A DNA stretch of 64,000 bases from Linnemannia elongata (taxonomy: Eukaryota > Mortierellomycota > Mortierellomycetes > Mortierellales > Mortierellaceae): NCBI GenBank assembly GCA_036320915.1, contig JAXBDG010000019.1, positions 496,001 through 560,000 of the forward strand. The letters are read 5' to 3'. Shown one piece after another: positions 1-11,816 of the stretch; position 1 is the first letter of the stretch, and every line of letters starts with the position of its first letter. Under the pieces are notes generated by a model that searched no databases, had not been told where the DNA came from, and saw only the letters and a program-made list of their open reading frames with translations. Made by a program: the position numbers and the translations under genes.

Positions 1-1008
1 ACCCATACAAAACAAACGATGGAGTATCCCTGAGAAACAAGCAACAAAGAAGGTCCTCCCGTCGAATATGAAAACTTATCCCCTTTGAACCACTCACTCA
101 CACACACGCATTCTTACTTGCTTCCTTCCCTTCCTCAAAATAAGCGACAATGCTTTGATCTGGGCTCATCTTTTTAAAAAATAAATTCAAGGTAAGGGCG
201 CACAAAGTACATGGACAGGAGGAAAACTAAAGAGGCGAAAGTCAAAGCAAATAACATACGAAATCTGCGTAACTCTATTTTTCTTTGCATTGTGCACTCG
301 CCCTTTTGGAATGAGGGATCGCCCATTCATGGATGTGGCAAACACACCCTTGCTTTTCTTCCATTTGGTGCCATTTTTATTTCCCTCTGAAAAAGCTTAG
401 ATGTGTTTGAAAAAGAATCTGGAATGTTTAAAGAAATTATTTTCTTTCCTTCTATCCCTTGTCCGTTCATCGTTCATGTGGTCGTTGTCTGTTTTTTATT
501 TGTACGATGTCTCCGCGTGAATCCAAGAGACGGGTTCGGTCGCCCAAGTATTCACATCAACCCTCTCTCGTTCTCTCCCTCCTACTCCTTGTATGATACT
601 ACTCCCCTTATAAATCCTTTCAGGCGGTTGTTCCCACACCCGTCTCTCTCCTTCCTTCTCCTCCCTTCTATAAATCTACTCATCCCACAATGTTGTCACT
701 TCCGCGTGTGTGCAAGAAAGCTTGTTGGCTTGTTTGTTTATTTTTCCTTCCTTCCTTCCCTCCCTCCTTCTTCCATTCCCTCTCTCGCTGTTCTCTGTCT
801 CTTTGTCTTTGTCTTTCCCTCCACCGCCCCCCTGACTCCTCCCAACCTCCTTTGGATTGGGCGACGGACGGAGAGAGGTGTACTTTTAAGGAATAAGAAG
901 AGAGAGAGAGAGAGAGAGACAGAGAGAGAAACAAAAGAAAGGACAAGCATAAAGGGTCGTTTAGGGGGTGAGACAAAAAAAATCACCCTTTCCCTTTCCT
1001 TCCTTCCT

Positions 1009-1060
<52 letters not shown>

Positions 1061-4000
1061 TCTCTATCAGAAAAAATAATCAGACTCGGATATTCGGGAC
1101 ATGGTCCATCCTTTATTTTCCTACATGAATCTATGTTTTTTTTTTCTTTGATATGAGGATGCAATACCATCATATTACCATCCAAACTTATTTTCGCGTT
1201 TTTTTTTTCTGTTTATCGACTTACTACGTATCTCTCCCTCCTGCCTTGATCAACCCAGTTCACTACCACGTCTCTCGCCAGCTTCTCGAATGGTCCCTCG
1301 AGGAGGAAACCATGAAATAACTAAAAAAAATGTTACTTAACGACTTTTGAGACGCACCAAGGGGCACGAGGAGGGCGTGCATCAAGGGAAGGAGGAAGGA
1401 GGGAGAGGAAGAGTAGATGGGCAGAAATGTTGTGAGGAAAACAAAAAATAGAGAAGAAAAGGCGATGAATGACGATGAGGTTGGATAGTGATGGGGCTGA
1501 TGTTGAGGAATCAGATAGAGAGGTGAGGAGAAAAAGAAGGGGAGAGAGCATGTGTGTATGTGTGAATAGATCCGAGAGGGCACTGGGTTTTTTTACAGCC
1601 AGGGGGTGAGACGGGTTGTACCATCATCATCCGGTATCTTGATCCCTCCCGACGCGTATTTTTACTTTCTTGCTGCTTTTTAGGTGTTGTTCCTGCTTGC
1701 TCGATGGTGTCTTGCTACTACTACTGCTGACGACGGTGATATTTACTACGAGTTTGTTGAGAATAGTGAAAGTAAGAGGCTAGATTGAGGGTTGATCACG
1801 CCGCGGTTCTTTTCTCTTGTCGAAAATGGTGTCAATTGGAATAAACTTCTTATTTTTGCAACCTCGATGAGGGAAGCAAGAAAAACAGGGTAAAAAAGCA
1901 TAAGAGTAAAGGAAAGCCGAAGCGCAAACAATGGACACAAGGGTCAATGGAGTTTTTCTATGCCCTCAAGGTTGAGATGCCAAACATCTCAAACTCCATT
2001 GGATAAGAGAGAGAGAAAAAACACGAAGTGCCGTGATGAGAGATCCACAGGGCAACAAACAACATCGAAATTAACAATAACAACTCGAATATGAACTACG
2101 GTTTGTCTTTCCCTGTCTCCCCCTCCTTATACTCTCCCTGCTCTCCTTATTTGACGATGGACCGAACAAACAACAAAATCGATATCAACAACAACAGCAA
2201 CAACAACAATAACAACAATAACGAACAAACAGGACAACAGAGAAATAGAGAGAAAAAAGGGTCAAGAGAAAGGACAAAGGCCTCCGTTTGTACCACTACA
2301 CCAGTTTTTGAAATGGGTGTCTACTCATTCACCCACTCGGACTAAATATTAAACACCAGATGGATGTCATCCTCGTACTCGCTCGTTCGCCCTTTCTCTC
2401 TCCCCCCTCTCTCTCTCGAGCGAGCCAGTGCAAGGGAAAAGAAAAGATGGTGTAGCTTTCGTTCGGTTATCAGATATACTCTCCTCTTTGATGTTGTATT
2501 TTCTCGTAGACCAACAACCGATCCCATGCCTAACTGCCTATGTTAAACCCATCCAAAATAGTTGCAGGTGATTCACGATCCATTTTTCTGCCAGGGTAAA
2601 CACTCACATTTCTTGGGCCTCTCTGCCTTTGTGCGATCCTCTCGTTCAGAGGCACGAGATGAACACACAATGGTTCACAAAGGCACGAACACTCTTTTGT
2701 TGTGCGCATGTTCACTCTAATGTCCTGCGAGATAGCAGCGAGGATAGTCAATGATAAATAAATGTAGCTGCCTTCTCATTCTTTACGCAAGAGATGGAGA
2801 GAAGAGATATGAAGTGATGATGATGCTGTGGCTGGACCAAACCAGCCAAAGGCTCGAACCCACAAAACAGATCTGTCCATTTCTCACAACCCTAACTTCC
2901 GTCTCCTTGACTTTTTTTTCTTTGGGGCTTTGGGTCGATTGGACGTAAGGCATTGACAATGTGCTGACAAAAATTGGAACATAGAGAGCGAAAAATTCAA
3001 AAGGGCGACAAAGAAGGAACAATGAGGAAAGGAAGGCGAGAAGGGAGGGGGAAGAGGGACAATGAAAGAGGGGAGAAAAGGGAAAGAGAAAGAAGGGAGA
3101 GAAGGGCGAGGAGAAGGAGGGATGGAAGGAGTCAAGGAAGGGGGCGAAGGGAAGGGGAGAGAAGGGTACCCCAAAGGACAATCACTTTTTTCATTTCAAT
3201 GATGCATTCATTCATAATGTGTCCACTTACTCGAGTGCATTGACCATTTGACATTTTTCAATATCATCATCCTAGACGCGAACCTTTTCTTGTTAATTCT
3301 CCTGGCCTTATCGTTCATCGAAAGGTATTGGGTGAGACGCGTTACTTATCACCATTTCCAAGACATCTCGGATCATTGATCAAAAATCCATTTGCCACTT
3401 TTCGTGCTCTATGGTTCACTGGCTCTCCGTTTGTCCGTGTCTGTTTGTCTGTCGTTCTGTCATTCTTATTTTTTTTTTTGTTTGTCATTTTTCGTTCTTT
3501 GTAGCCTTGTCGGTTACCCTTACTGGTCCGCCTGACGGATGCATTGACGGAAAGACAGATTCGCCCCTTCCTGTCTCCTAGACCCCGCGGAACGTGCATT
3601 GACGTTCAACTCTTTTTTCATTCTATCGCTCTATCTCTATCCTTTATCCTCACCACACCTCATTCTTGCCCCTTGCCTTTTTCCTTTCTGTCCCTTTCAT
3701 CTAGCATTTGTTGCCCGACTTACGTGCGTTGAGCCAAAGGATGAAGGGCACCAGGCAACGGTACCCTTCTCCTTCTCTATCTCCCTTTCCTCCTTGTGCC
3801 CCTTCTCTCGCTCCCTCTACCTCCTGTCAAAAAATGGTCATACAACAAACAAAGGTCCCAAAAGGTAGGGTCCATACTTCATCCATCTGTCGTTTGTAGC
3901 TCTAGAGTAAATGAATATTCAAACGCGTGCATTTATTTCTTTGTGTTCCGACACCTAGACCCTCTCTCTCCCCCCGTCCTTTCCCCATCCACACCACATT

Positions 4001-5700
4001 CCTTCCATGCAGGTTTTCTATCTTTTTTTGTGGGACAAAAACAACCTTACAACCACAGGGCATGGAAGAACTGTACGAGAAACGCACAGAAAGAGAAGGA
4101 CATGATTGTATGTAAGAGTGCGTGTGTAATGACAACACTTGGACTGTGCCTTCCCCTCTTCGCATGCGGAGCCCACATCATACATTACATACATTACACA
4201 CGCCCTTTTCCCCCTTTGTGCAAGGGTAACATGCGTTGCGGATTACATATAACACCGTTTCTTTTTTGGCGGTGGTGGGCCCTGCCACTTTTTGTGTGCT
4301 GCATAGGGTGAATTTTCCCTTTGTTTTTATTCCGGTGGTTGCCTCAATCGCTGTCCGTGTGTTTCTCCAGTGCCTGGCCGACTGAATGAAATGACTGACT
4401 GAGTGGCGGATGGTGATTCGGATTGCTATTGTGAATCATTACAGTAATAAGGACGGCACCGTAAAAAAAAATGAACAGCAGACACTAGGCACACCGAACA
4501 TGAGAATGAATTTGTGAAAGAAATAGAGTTTGAGAGGCGAGAGGTGTTGTGCTCATCGAGCTTCATCATTCCTGTTGTTACCCCATTATTATTTTTTTTC
4601 TTTAAAGGACAATTTCTCTTGACTCGCGATGCGATGTTCATGAAGGGAATGTTGTTAACAAAGTGGCGGGTGGGTCATGGAGAAGAGCAAACGAACGGAG
4701 AGGGAAACTAGCATAACCATCGTCTGTTAGTAGCTAAGACGAAAGATGGCGATTGAGTAGATGGTTATGTGCTTCTATGGTATTTGCTTTCTTCACGGAT
4801 GCTGTTCTTGTTGGTCTGATGATGCCGCTAATGTTGATGGGTCCAAGACTACGAGATGATGTAGTAGTATCTTCAATTGAACAATGGAGTCGAAGGACGA
4901 ATTGGCGAAAAATGAATGAATGAATGAAATGAATAAGCAAAGCATTGTTTTCCCTTGCTTGTCAACAATGTGCGCGCCTTTTGTTGTTTATGATGCATGT
5001 TTCGCATGCCAATGGTCCACAGATATCAACTTACTGTACAAAAGAAGCAAACATATCTGCAAGGTTGCGAAAAGAGAAAAACAAAAAGAGTCGATGAATG
5101 TCGAGGCACAACAACAACAATTGACAACATAAACATAAACATAAACAAAAGAAAGAGAAGCGTCGTACACACAGGCAACCAACATGCATATGCATTGGGC
5201 TATCGATGTTGAATGGCATGCATGGTCGAGCAGGGCGAGATTCCGATTGAATTGGTTAGAGTAACAACACCAGAAATTTGTTATATTGGCCCCTCGGCGA
5301 GCCCACTGGTCCGCCCTCTCGAGCTCGAGCACTATTTAACACACCATGTCCTTTTCGCTTGCTCTTCAGTCTGGCTCACTCATACGTTCACCACGAACAG
5401 AACAATACTACACCCCTCTCGTTACCTCTATCTACTTCGCTCTCATACCCTCACCATCTTTCTCTCGTTGACGTTCGCATAGACACTTTTTTTGTTTATA
5501 TAATACCCTCGACCTCCCCCTTTGTCTTTTTTTTTCTCTTCACTTCGTCTTTCGTCTTCAATCCCTCCTCTCTTTATTCTCATTCATCGATAAATTTCAT
5601 CGATTATACCTTCTTCTCGTTTCCTTATCGCTACACTCACCTTTATTCTTCGTCATCGTCAATTGCTTTCTAATTGCTTCTACCCACTGCTCACTATCGC
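1..5700. other. long gene-free, low-complexity region
   Basis: I find no convincing gene on either strand. The open frames here are short, rich in Ser, Leu, Pro and Phe, and follow CT-rich or GA-rich strands, which is what low-complexity DNA gives by chance. Features seen are GA and CT microsatellites (about 900-920 and 1012-1057), purine-rich stretches near 1380-1540 and 3000-3170, and an AAC/AAT-rich run near 2180-2225. The right part is presumably the promoter and 5' untranslated region of the zinc-finger gene starting at 5932. Confidence 0.6.
1012..1057. repeat. CT dinucleotide microsatellite
   Basis: An uninterrupted CT run of about 23 units, preceded by CCTT-type repeats. It lies in gene-free DNA. 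Confidence 0.95.
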
Positions 5701-5709
5701 ATTCGTACA

Positions 5710-5720
5710 TATATAAAAAG
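5710..5720 (+). promoter_or_regulatory. TATA-like box of the zinc-finger gene at 5932
   Basis: The sequence TATATAAAAAG lies about 212 bases before the ATG at 5932 and is followed by pyrimidine-rich DNA. Similar TATA-like boxes lie 150-185 bases before the genes at 15531, 40302 and 43366, so the spacing fits a promoter plus a short leader. Confidence 0.5.
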
Positions 5721-5931
5721 GGAATTCCGTTTGTCCCCCCTTCACTCATTCTTAGTGTATCCATAATCATAATCGATAGCTCGTTCCTCCTCCCCTCTCC
5801 GTCCCCTCTTCACCTCCTTCTTTAAACATACCCAAAAAGACAACACCGTTTTTTTCTCGGTCTCTCCGCTTTATTTTGCATTCTTTCCCTGCTTTTCCCC
5901 TCAGATACCCTTTCAATTTACATACCGTAGA

Positions 5932-7968
5932 ATGTCACATTATCACCACCAGTACCAGCAACAACAACACCAGTTTCATCAACAGCAGCATCCACAAATG
6001 TACAAGAACGACTCCTCCTCATATCAACAACAGCAGCAACCACAGATGCAACCACAATACGAGCAGCCACAACACCCCGCTATGACCTACAACAACAACC
6101 TGCAAGTCCCAGTGATGTTTAGCATGTCCTCCTCCATCCAGGGCTACAACACCGCCCCTACCGACCTCGGTTGCGAGCAGACCTACTTCCAGGGCATGGG
6201 CATGACCATGTCCCAAGACGCCTCCTCCAACTGTACCACCAACAACAACGGCAACATCTGCCCTCCAAGCCTCATCAGCATCCGTCGTGACTCTGGCTTC
6301 GCACCCTCGCTTGACGAGCTGTCATTAGGCATTATGGCATCGGACAACAACCAGGACCGAGAAGATTTTAAGGGGGTGCTTCACACTTTACAGGAAACGG
6401 CAGCATTCCAATCATCCATGATGTCTAGCGGGATCATCCACAACGACAATAGTAGCTCCTCATTCTTCATTTCTTCCCCGACATCTCCTTCCACCTCTTC
6501 TTCCTGTTCACCATCTACGGCTGCCATCATCAACACCTACTCTTCCTCTGCTTCGCCGGTCGTCCCTTCCTTGCCTGTTGGGATCGAATATCCCCTCGTC
6601 AACGAGCAGCGGCAGTTCCTTCAGGTTCAGCAACAACACCTTCAGGGATCAGCAGCAGCGACTATTGTCGCCGCGGTCGGCGATGCTCACTCTTCCCCTT
6701 CCTCTCCCTGCACGACTTCCACTTGGAGCACCGACTTCTCGATGATGTCGTCTCAGCAGCACCAGCAGCAGCCAACATTGTTGTCGCCATTGCAATATCA
6801 CCCAAGGCAGGGTCAGATTCAGCGTCCTCGCCAGCGCAAGCCCATGCTCCATATCATGACCTCGACCGAGTCGGAGCAGCAAGCAATGATGTTTAACAGC
6901 TCCATGTCGCCCATGTCTGGCACTTGGGAGTCTTCCTCTGTCGCCCCCATGGCAGCCTCGCCCTCAATGTCTGCCGCCAACAACATTGTCCGCGCCGGCC
7001 AATACCAGCAGCAGCAGTCACAACAACAGTGCAATTACCCCTGGGGATTTGTCTCATCCCCTGTCGAATCATCTTTCTCCTCCGGATCATCAACGCCACT
7101 CTTTGCTTCGCCCTCGTCGTCCTATACCCAATCCGACATGGTCACCAGCTCCTCCTGCCAGTCCTCCCGCGCTGCTTCGCCCTCCTTTGCTCCCTCTTCC
7201 CTCTATGAGAACTTTTTGACTAACGAGCGTCGCATCAAGCGCAGGAACAGCGAGTGCTCTAACCTCATCATTCGCTCGCGCAAGTCCTCAACCTCTTCGA
7301 CCTCTTCAATTGTCTCCCAGCGACGTGCCTCAACCCTACGCGAGTCTGCCTTGACCCCCTCTTTTCCTTCCACCGCCAACCACAGTGGCTGCAGCACTCC
7401 CGCTCCTGCCACCTCTACTTCCACAGGAACACACCAGTGCCCCAAGTGCGGCCAACGGTTCGCAGGCCCCGCAGTCTTGGTCCGCCACATAGAGTCGATC
7501 CATGATAAGTTGCTCTGGAACTGTGTCGGCTGTAAGTCCAACCTCTCCCGTCGCGATGCCGTGACGCGTCACATCAACCTGTCGCCCATGGACTCTATCT
7601 GCCGTGCAGTCGGAACCATCGGACAGATCAAGACGTCAAACGGCGCTGAGGTCCATTATGAGATCAGTTCCTACCGGGCCAAGCCTCTGGACGAGGTTAT
7701 GAACCGCATGGGCAAGAAGATCTCGACAACGCTTCGCAAGGAGATCGATCGATCCAAAGCCGCTGCCCTCCAACAACAGCAACAACAGCAGCAGCAGCAT
7801 AGCCAACAGTACCACCCATATCAACACCAGTATCAGGCGATGATGATGGGGGACATTGAGATGCTTCAGGAGCACGATGACATGATGGAGGATGAGTTGA
7901 CCAAGAAGCGTCGTCGTCCCTCCATGGTCGTCGACGAGGCCCTCTTGGGTTGCCAGAAGAAAATGTAA
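5932..7968 (+). CDS. Gln/Ser-rich C2H2 zinc-finger transcription factor (TF1)
   Basis: An intronless reading frame of 678 residues from the first good ATG. The N-terminus is His/Gln-rich, and long Ser/Thr/Pro-rich stretches fill residues 170-480, as in activation domains. A canonical C2H2 finger with spacing C-X2-C-X12-H-X4-H lies at about residues 503-525, starting CPKCGQRF. A second motif with spacing C-X2-C-X12-H-X9-C follows at about 531-559, so its last ligand is Cys and lies unusually far away. A polyQ run comes near residue 615, and basic KKRRR lies close to the C-terminus. This points to a nuclear DNA-binding regulator, but the target is unknown. The convergent neighbour at 9355-11319 carries the same pair of motifs, so the two are probably paralogues. 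A CCGTAG just before the ATG could be the 3' end of a leader intron. Confidence 0.85.
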   Translation: MSHYHHQYQQQQHQFHQQQHPQMYKNDSSSYQQQQQPQMQPQYEQPQHPAMTYNNNLQVPVMFSMSSSIQGYNTAPTDLGCEQTYFQGMGMTMSQDASSNCTTNNNGNICPPSLISIRRDSGFAPSLDELSLGIMASDNNQDREDFKGVLHTLQETAAFQSSMMSSGIIHNDNSSSSFFISSPTSPSTSSSCSPSTAAIINTYSSSASPVVPSLPVGIEYPLVNEQRQFLQVQQQHLQGSAAATIVAAVGDAHSSPSSPCTTSTWSTDFSMMSSQQHQQQPTLLSPLQYHPRQGQIQRPRQRKPMLHIMTSTESEQQAMMFNSSMSPMSGTWESSSVAPMAASPSMSAANNIVRAGQYQQQQSQQQCNYPWGFVSSPVESSFSSGSSTPLFASPSSSYTQSDMVTSSSCQSSRAASPSFAPSSLYENFLTNERRIKRRNSECSNLIIRSRKSSTSSTSSIVSQRRASTLRESALTPSFPSTANHSGCSTPAPATSTSTGTHQCPKCGQRFAGPAVLVRHIESIHDKLLWNCVGCKSNLSRRDAVTRHINLSPMDSICRAVGTIGQIKTSNGAEVHYEISSYRAKPLDEVMNRMGKKISTTLRKEIDRSKAAALQQQQQQQQQHSQQYHPYQHQYQAMMMGDIEMLQEHDDMMEDELTKKRRRPSMVVDEALLGCQKKM

Positions 7969-9354
7969 TAGCCTGCTCTCTCCCCTTTTACCCATATACC
8001 TTACTATACCCTCGTTTGTTTTTGTTTTTTAATTTTTTCTCTTGTATAATTTTGCACATCCCTCACCCCACCCTCCCAAAAAGATAGTTCTACTAAAAAA
8101 AAAGTTACAAATACAAAAAGTTTCGTTACCCCGTACAAACAACATTGCACTCCTCTAATGTTGACAATGTACAGTCATTACCCATGCAATGCATCTAGGC
8201 ATGTGTCCATGCTTGTTATTGTTGTCAACCGGTTTTGTTGACGCTGTCTTTCGTCAGTCGGCAGCGTTTGTTTGTTTTCTTTTGCTGCATGCACGGCTTA
8301 CTTCTACTACTGTGATATCAATCCCTCACACACTTGTTCTTTAGCGAGCTACCTTTTTTTTTGTTCTCTGTCTCTTACCCTTCTTGTCAGTTTACTTCTT
8401 TTTCTCTCACGTCTTATCTAACTTTCTTCTTTTTCCTTCACCCACACCCCCTTTTTCATGCATGTCATGCAAATCCTCGTGGAGGGGCTTGATTTTTGTT
8501 GTTATTGTTGATGTTTGAAAACCATGTACGCGCATCGTCATCATCGCCATCTCTCTTCCTTCCATGCAAACAAAAAACACGATGAAGTATAGAAAGACCT
8601 AGGGAATGACACCTTTTCCTCTTAATGCAAACGACGTCATGAAGGAGTAAAAACTTCCTCTCTCTTTCGTGCGACACAGAGATACAATGTACCTTTTTTA
8701 TGAGTTTGAATCAGGGTGAAGAGCCTCTTTTTATCAATTGGATGCGTGTGAAGCCAGATGGAGAAAAAAAAAAGGGGATGAAAACAAGCATGAAAGATGG
8801 AGGAAAAGGATTGGAAGGCAAGTTTAAAAAAGAGGGAAAAACGAGAAAGGCACATGCCAATGCGAACAGCAAAACGCGTAATGTACATTTCTAGTCACTC
8901 TAATAATAAACACATCCATCCCCTCGAACTCAACCTCGACCCCCCTCTCTCTCCTCATCCTCATCCTCCATTCCTTTTCGATTGGCTTTCTTTTTGCGTG
9001 TCGCGAAACGCGCATAACCTTTTTTTGCAGAACTGCACCTTCGTTGGATGAGCAACACCTATTTGCATCCTTCCAATTCCTTCATCGTTCCAGCTATGGG
9101 CGTGTGTAGGTTACCTCATTGACTTATTTTTTGTTGTACAACATATAACTTCTGTATTGAAAGAAAAAATATATGGTTTCTGTGTGCTACTGTACACTAT
9201 GTCTACGTTGGTTTTTGAAGTGTTTTTTTGTGTGTATCTATATAAAAGTATGTGTGGTATTAACATGAAAAAAGTACAATGCAAAGAAAAGCATATATCA
9301 CGGCCCTCCTTGGCTCTTTACCACTGTCTCAACTCCACACCGCCCAATCACCGC
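7969..9354. other. intergenic region between the two convergent zinc-finger genes
   Basis: About 1.4 kb between the stop codons of two tail-to-tail genes. I see T-rich sequence typical of 3' ends just after 7968, and a TATATAAAAG at about 9239-9248 with no gene after it. No coding sequence or RNA gene was recognised. Confidence 0.6.
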
Positions 9355-11319
9355 TCACTCCTCTTTACCTTCACACTGACCAACCAAGCCCTCAATGGTT
9401 CCCTGCCATCCCTCAAAGTACTTTGCCTTCATCTTTGCCAAATCCACCGGAACAGTTTTCTTGCCATGAGGACGCTTCGGGCAGAACTTGACGGTGTTGT
9501 CGATCTCGGTCTCGGACTTCATAATACTATAGGTCCTCATCTTGCGGCACCGCGACGTCTCGGCTGAGCGGAGGATATGTCGCTGGACCGAGAACTCGTT
9601 CGAGAGTGAGCTCTGGCAGGCCTCGCATCGGACGGGGGAATAACGGCCTCGCCATTTGTGGGCTTCGGCGTGGCGGACCATAGAAGGGTGACTGGAGCAG
9701 GTTACTTTGCAACCCGGGTACTCGCACTAATATGAAGCAATCAAATGAAAGATACATTAATAAAGAACCACACAAACGCGAAGCGCGAAACGCGTAAACA
9801 ATAGTACAAAGATGAATCAAACATATGGCCTTGTGTTGGTCCACATAATGGAGGAAAATGACACCTTTTTTCAATAACAAGTTCATACAAAAAAAAGACT
9901 TACGTAAAGAGTAATCCGGGGTCCCTTGGGCTTGTTAATAGGCTTGGGAGCGGCTTTGCGGACGCGCTTTCTGCGCTTGGGGTTGTGCCTATTCTCCTCT
10001 TCTTCATTGGGGATGTCCGAATCATCTTCGTCCGAGAACACGGCGCGTTTGAATTCTTGCTTGAGGGAAGAAGGCAGGGTGGGAACCGTCGAACTGAACA
10101 AAGGCGAGACCGACGAGGTCGACATGGTTGGAGAATAGCTACCAAGAGTGCCGCCGGTAGAGGACGCTGGCGACGACAAAAAGGAGCCTTGATGATAGTG
10201 GTGGTGACCGGTGGTAGCCAGCTGCTGCTGGGATGCGGTCATGCAAACCGCTCGACTGATGGCAGACGGAGTTTGGACTGTTTGAAGATCCATAGGAGAG
10301 AATCTCGGCGAAGGCAGGATGGTGTTGAAGGGAGTGACTGTGACGGAGCTGGAGGCCGCGCTTGCGCTTGGGGCAACCGTGAGGTGGGGGGGAAGGCCGT
10401 TGCCTGCAGAAAGTGCAAAGTTTTGCAAGGAACCTGTCAAGTATTCGGCACCGCTGTGGTTCAAATAAGCCGACGACGAAGCATGGTAAAATGGCGAAGA
10501 CTGTGAGCTCTCTTCAGGTATATCAAAGTAACCAGACTCCGAGGCGGGTGACAATGCGCCCTCATCAGGACTGGCGAGGGAAAAGTGGCCCAGTGCGGGT
10601 GAGCGGAACTGAGTAAAGCCCATAGGGTTCAGAAAAACATTATTGTAATAGTTGGGATTCTGCTGGTGATGAGTAGCAGTAGCAGCGGTAACGGTGGCAA
10701 TGATCGCAGCAGATGCGGCAGTGTTTGCGTCCAAGGAAGGGGAAGGATAGGATAAGTGCTGTTGGAAGGCGTCTAGGACCGAAGAGTCGCAATACTGCTG
10801 GTGTTGAGATGGCAGGGTGGGGATCTGATGCTGTAGTAGTGGCTGCTGCGAGTCAAGAGCTGTGGTGTCTTGGTAGGTCCGTTGCAACTCTGGGGCACGT
10901 TGGAGGGTGGAAAACTGCGGCATCGACAGAATGTGCGCGTCATGTCCTTGTGACTGCTGCTGCTGAGCAATAGTGTGCTCGAAGGGAAAGGCGAAGTCCG
11001 AGGAATCAGGCAGGGGTGACGGATAGTGAATCTGTTGCTCGGCGAGTTGCTGAAGTGGTTGTTGCTGCTGCTGGGGAAGACTCATGTCTCCAGTGCCTTG
11101 GGGGAGGTTAGAGAAGAGTGAAGTCGAAGAGAGGAAGTCGTCAGAAAAGTTGACGCAAAGAAACTTGTCCGAATTGAATGACATCTCATTCTCAAAAAAT
11201 GAGTTGCCAGTGCCGTTCCCATCCTTGGCATCGTCAGCAGAGCTGTTTCCTCCGTCAAGAAACCCGTCGCGGTTGAAGGAATCTTGAAAAACCAATGGAT
11301 TGCTCAGGTGCTGGTCCAT
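9355..11319 (-). CDS. Gln/Ser-rich C2H2 zinc-finger transcription factor (TF2)
   Basis: Two exons: 11319-9904 and 9726-9355. The intron has donor GTAAGT and acceptor TTAG. The product is about 595 residues. The start is the first in-frame ATG (MDQHLSNP); the frame extends upstream only through non-ATG codons. The N-terminal 400 residues are rich in Gln, Ser and Pro. An acidic stretch (DEDDSD) and a basic nuclear-localisation-like KRRKR lie just before the splice junction. Splicing completes a C2H2 finger (C-X4-C-X12-H-X3-H, residues about 473-495, starting CEYPGC). A second motif, C-X2-C-X12-H-X9-C, follows at about 506-532. The second motif has exactly the spacing seen in the convergent gene at 5932-7968, which supports a paralogous pair. 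The target genes are unknown. Confidence 0.85.
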
Positions 11320-11769
11320 GGTAGTGATGGAGGGGCGCTTTTGTCGTGAGGAGTAAGAGAGGGAAAGGTGAGCAGGGCAGTTGAATGAATTTACTGGTGG
11401 AATGAGGGGGCAGAAAAGGGATGGTATTTGTGTGTTAACGGAACGTGGGTAGAATTTCAATGTGATGGATCAGTGGTTATTGTGCGACGTAGAGAGAGAG
11501 AGGAGGGCTAGAGTAGGGCGAATAGGGGTGCCTATGTGTGTTCTTGTGAAAGGAATTGTTGTACAGAAGTCGAAAAGAGAGAGAGAAAAAAAAGAAGGAA
11601 AACGGTGGCCACAAAGACGCTTTTATGGCGATGAGAGGGATGTAGCAGGTTCCCCGATTTTTTGTTTACAGTCAATTGACAATGGCAATGGGGGATCTGA
11701 CTCTGTTTCCCTTCATCATCATTCGTCCATTTCATCCATGACTCCCTGGCCATAAACTTGCATCCCAAA

Positions 11770-11772
<3 letters not shown>

Positions 11773-11815
<43 letters not shown>
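11773..11815. repeat. 43-base poly(T) tract
   Basis: An uninterrupted run of 43 T in the upstream region of the zinc-finger gene that starts at 11319 on the minus strand. It could be a long homopolymer microsatellite or the tail of an old retroposed copy, but no flanking target duplication was recognised. Confidence 0.95.

Positions 11816-11816
<1 letters not shown>

Noticed and set aside
2840..2870. GCTCGAACCC, resembling a tRNA T-loop
   Set aside because: No acceptor, D-arm or anticodon stems could be paired around it.
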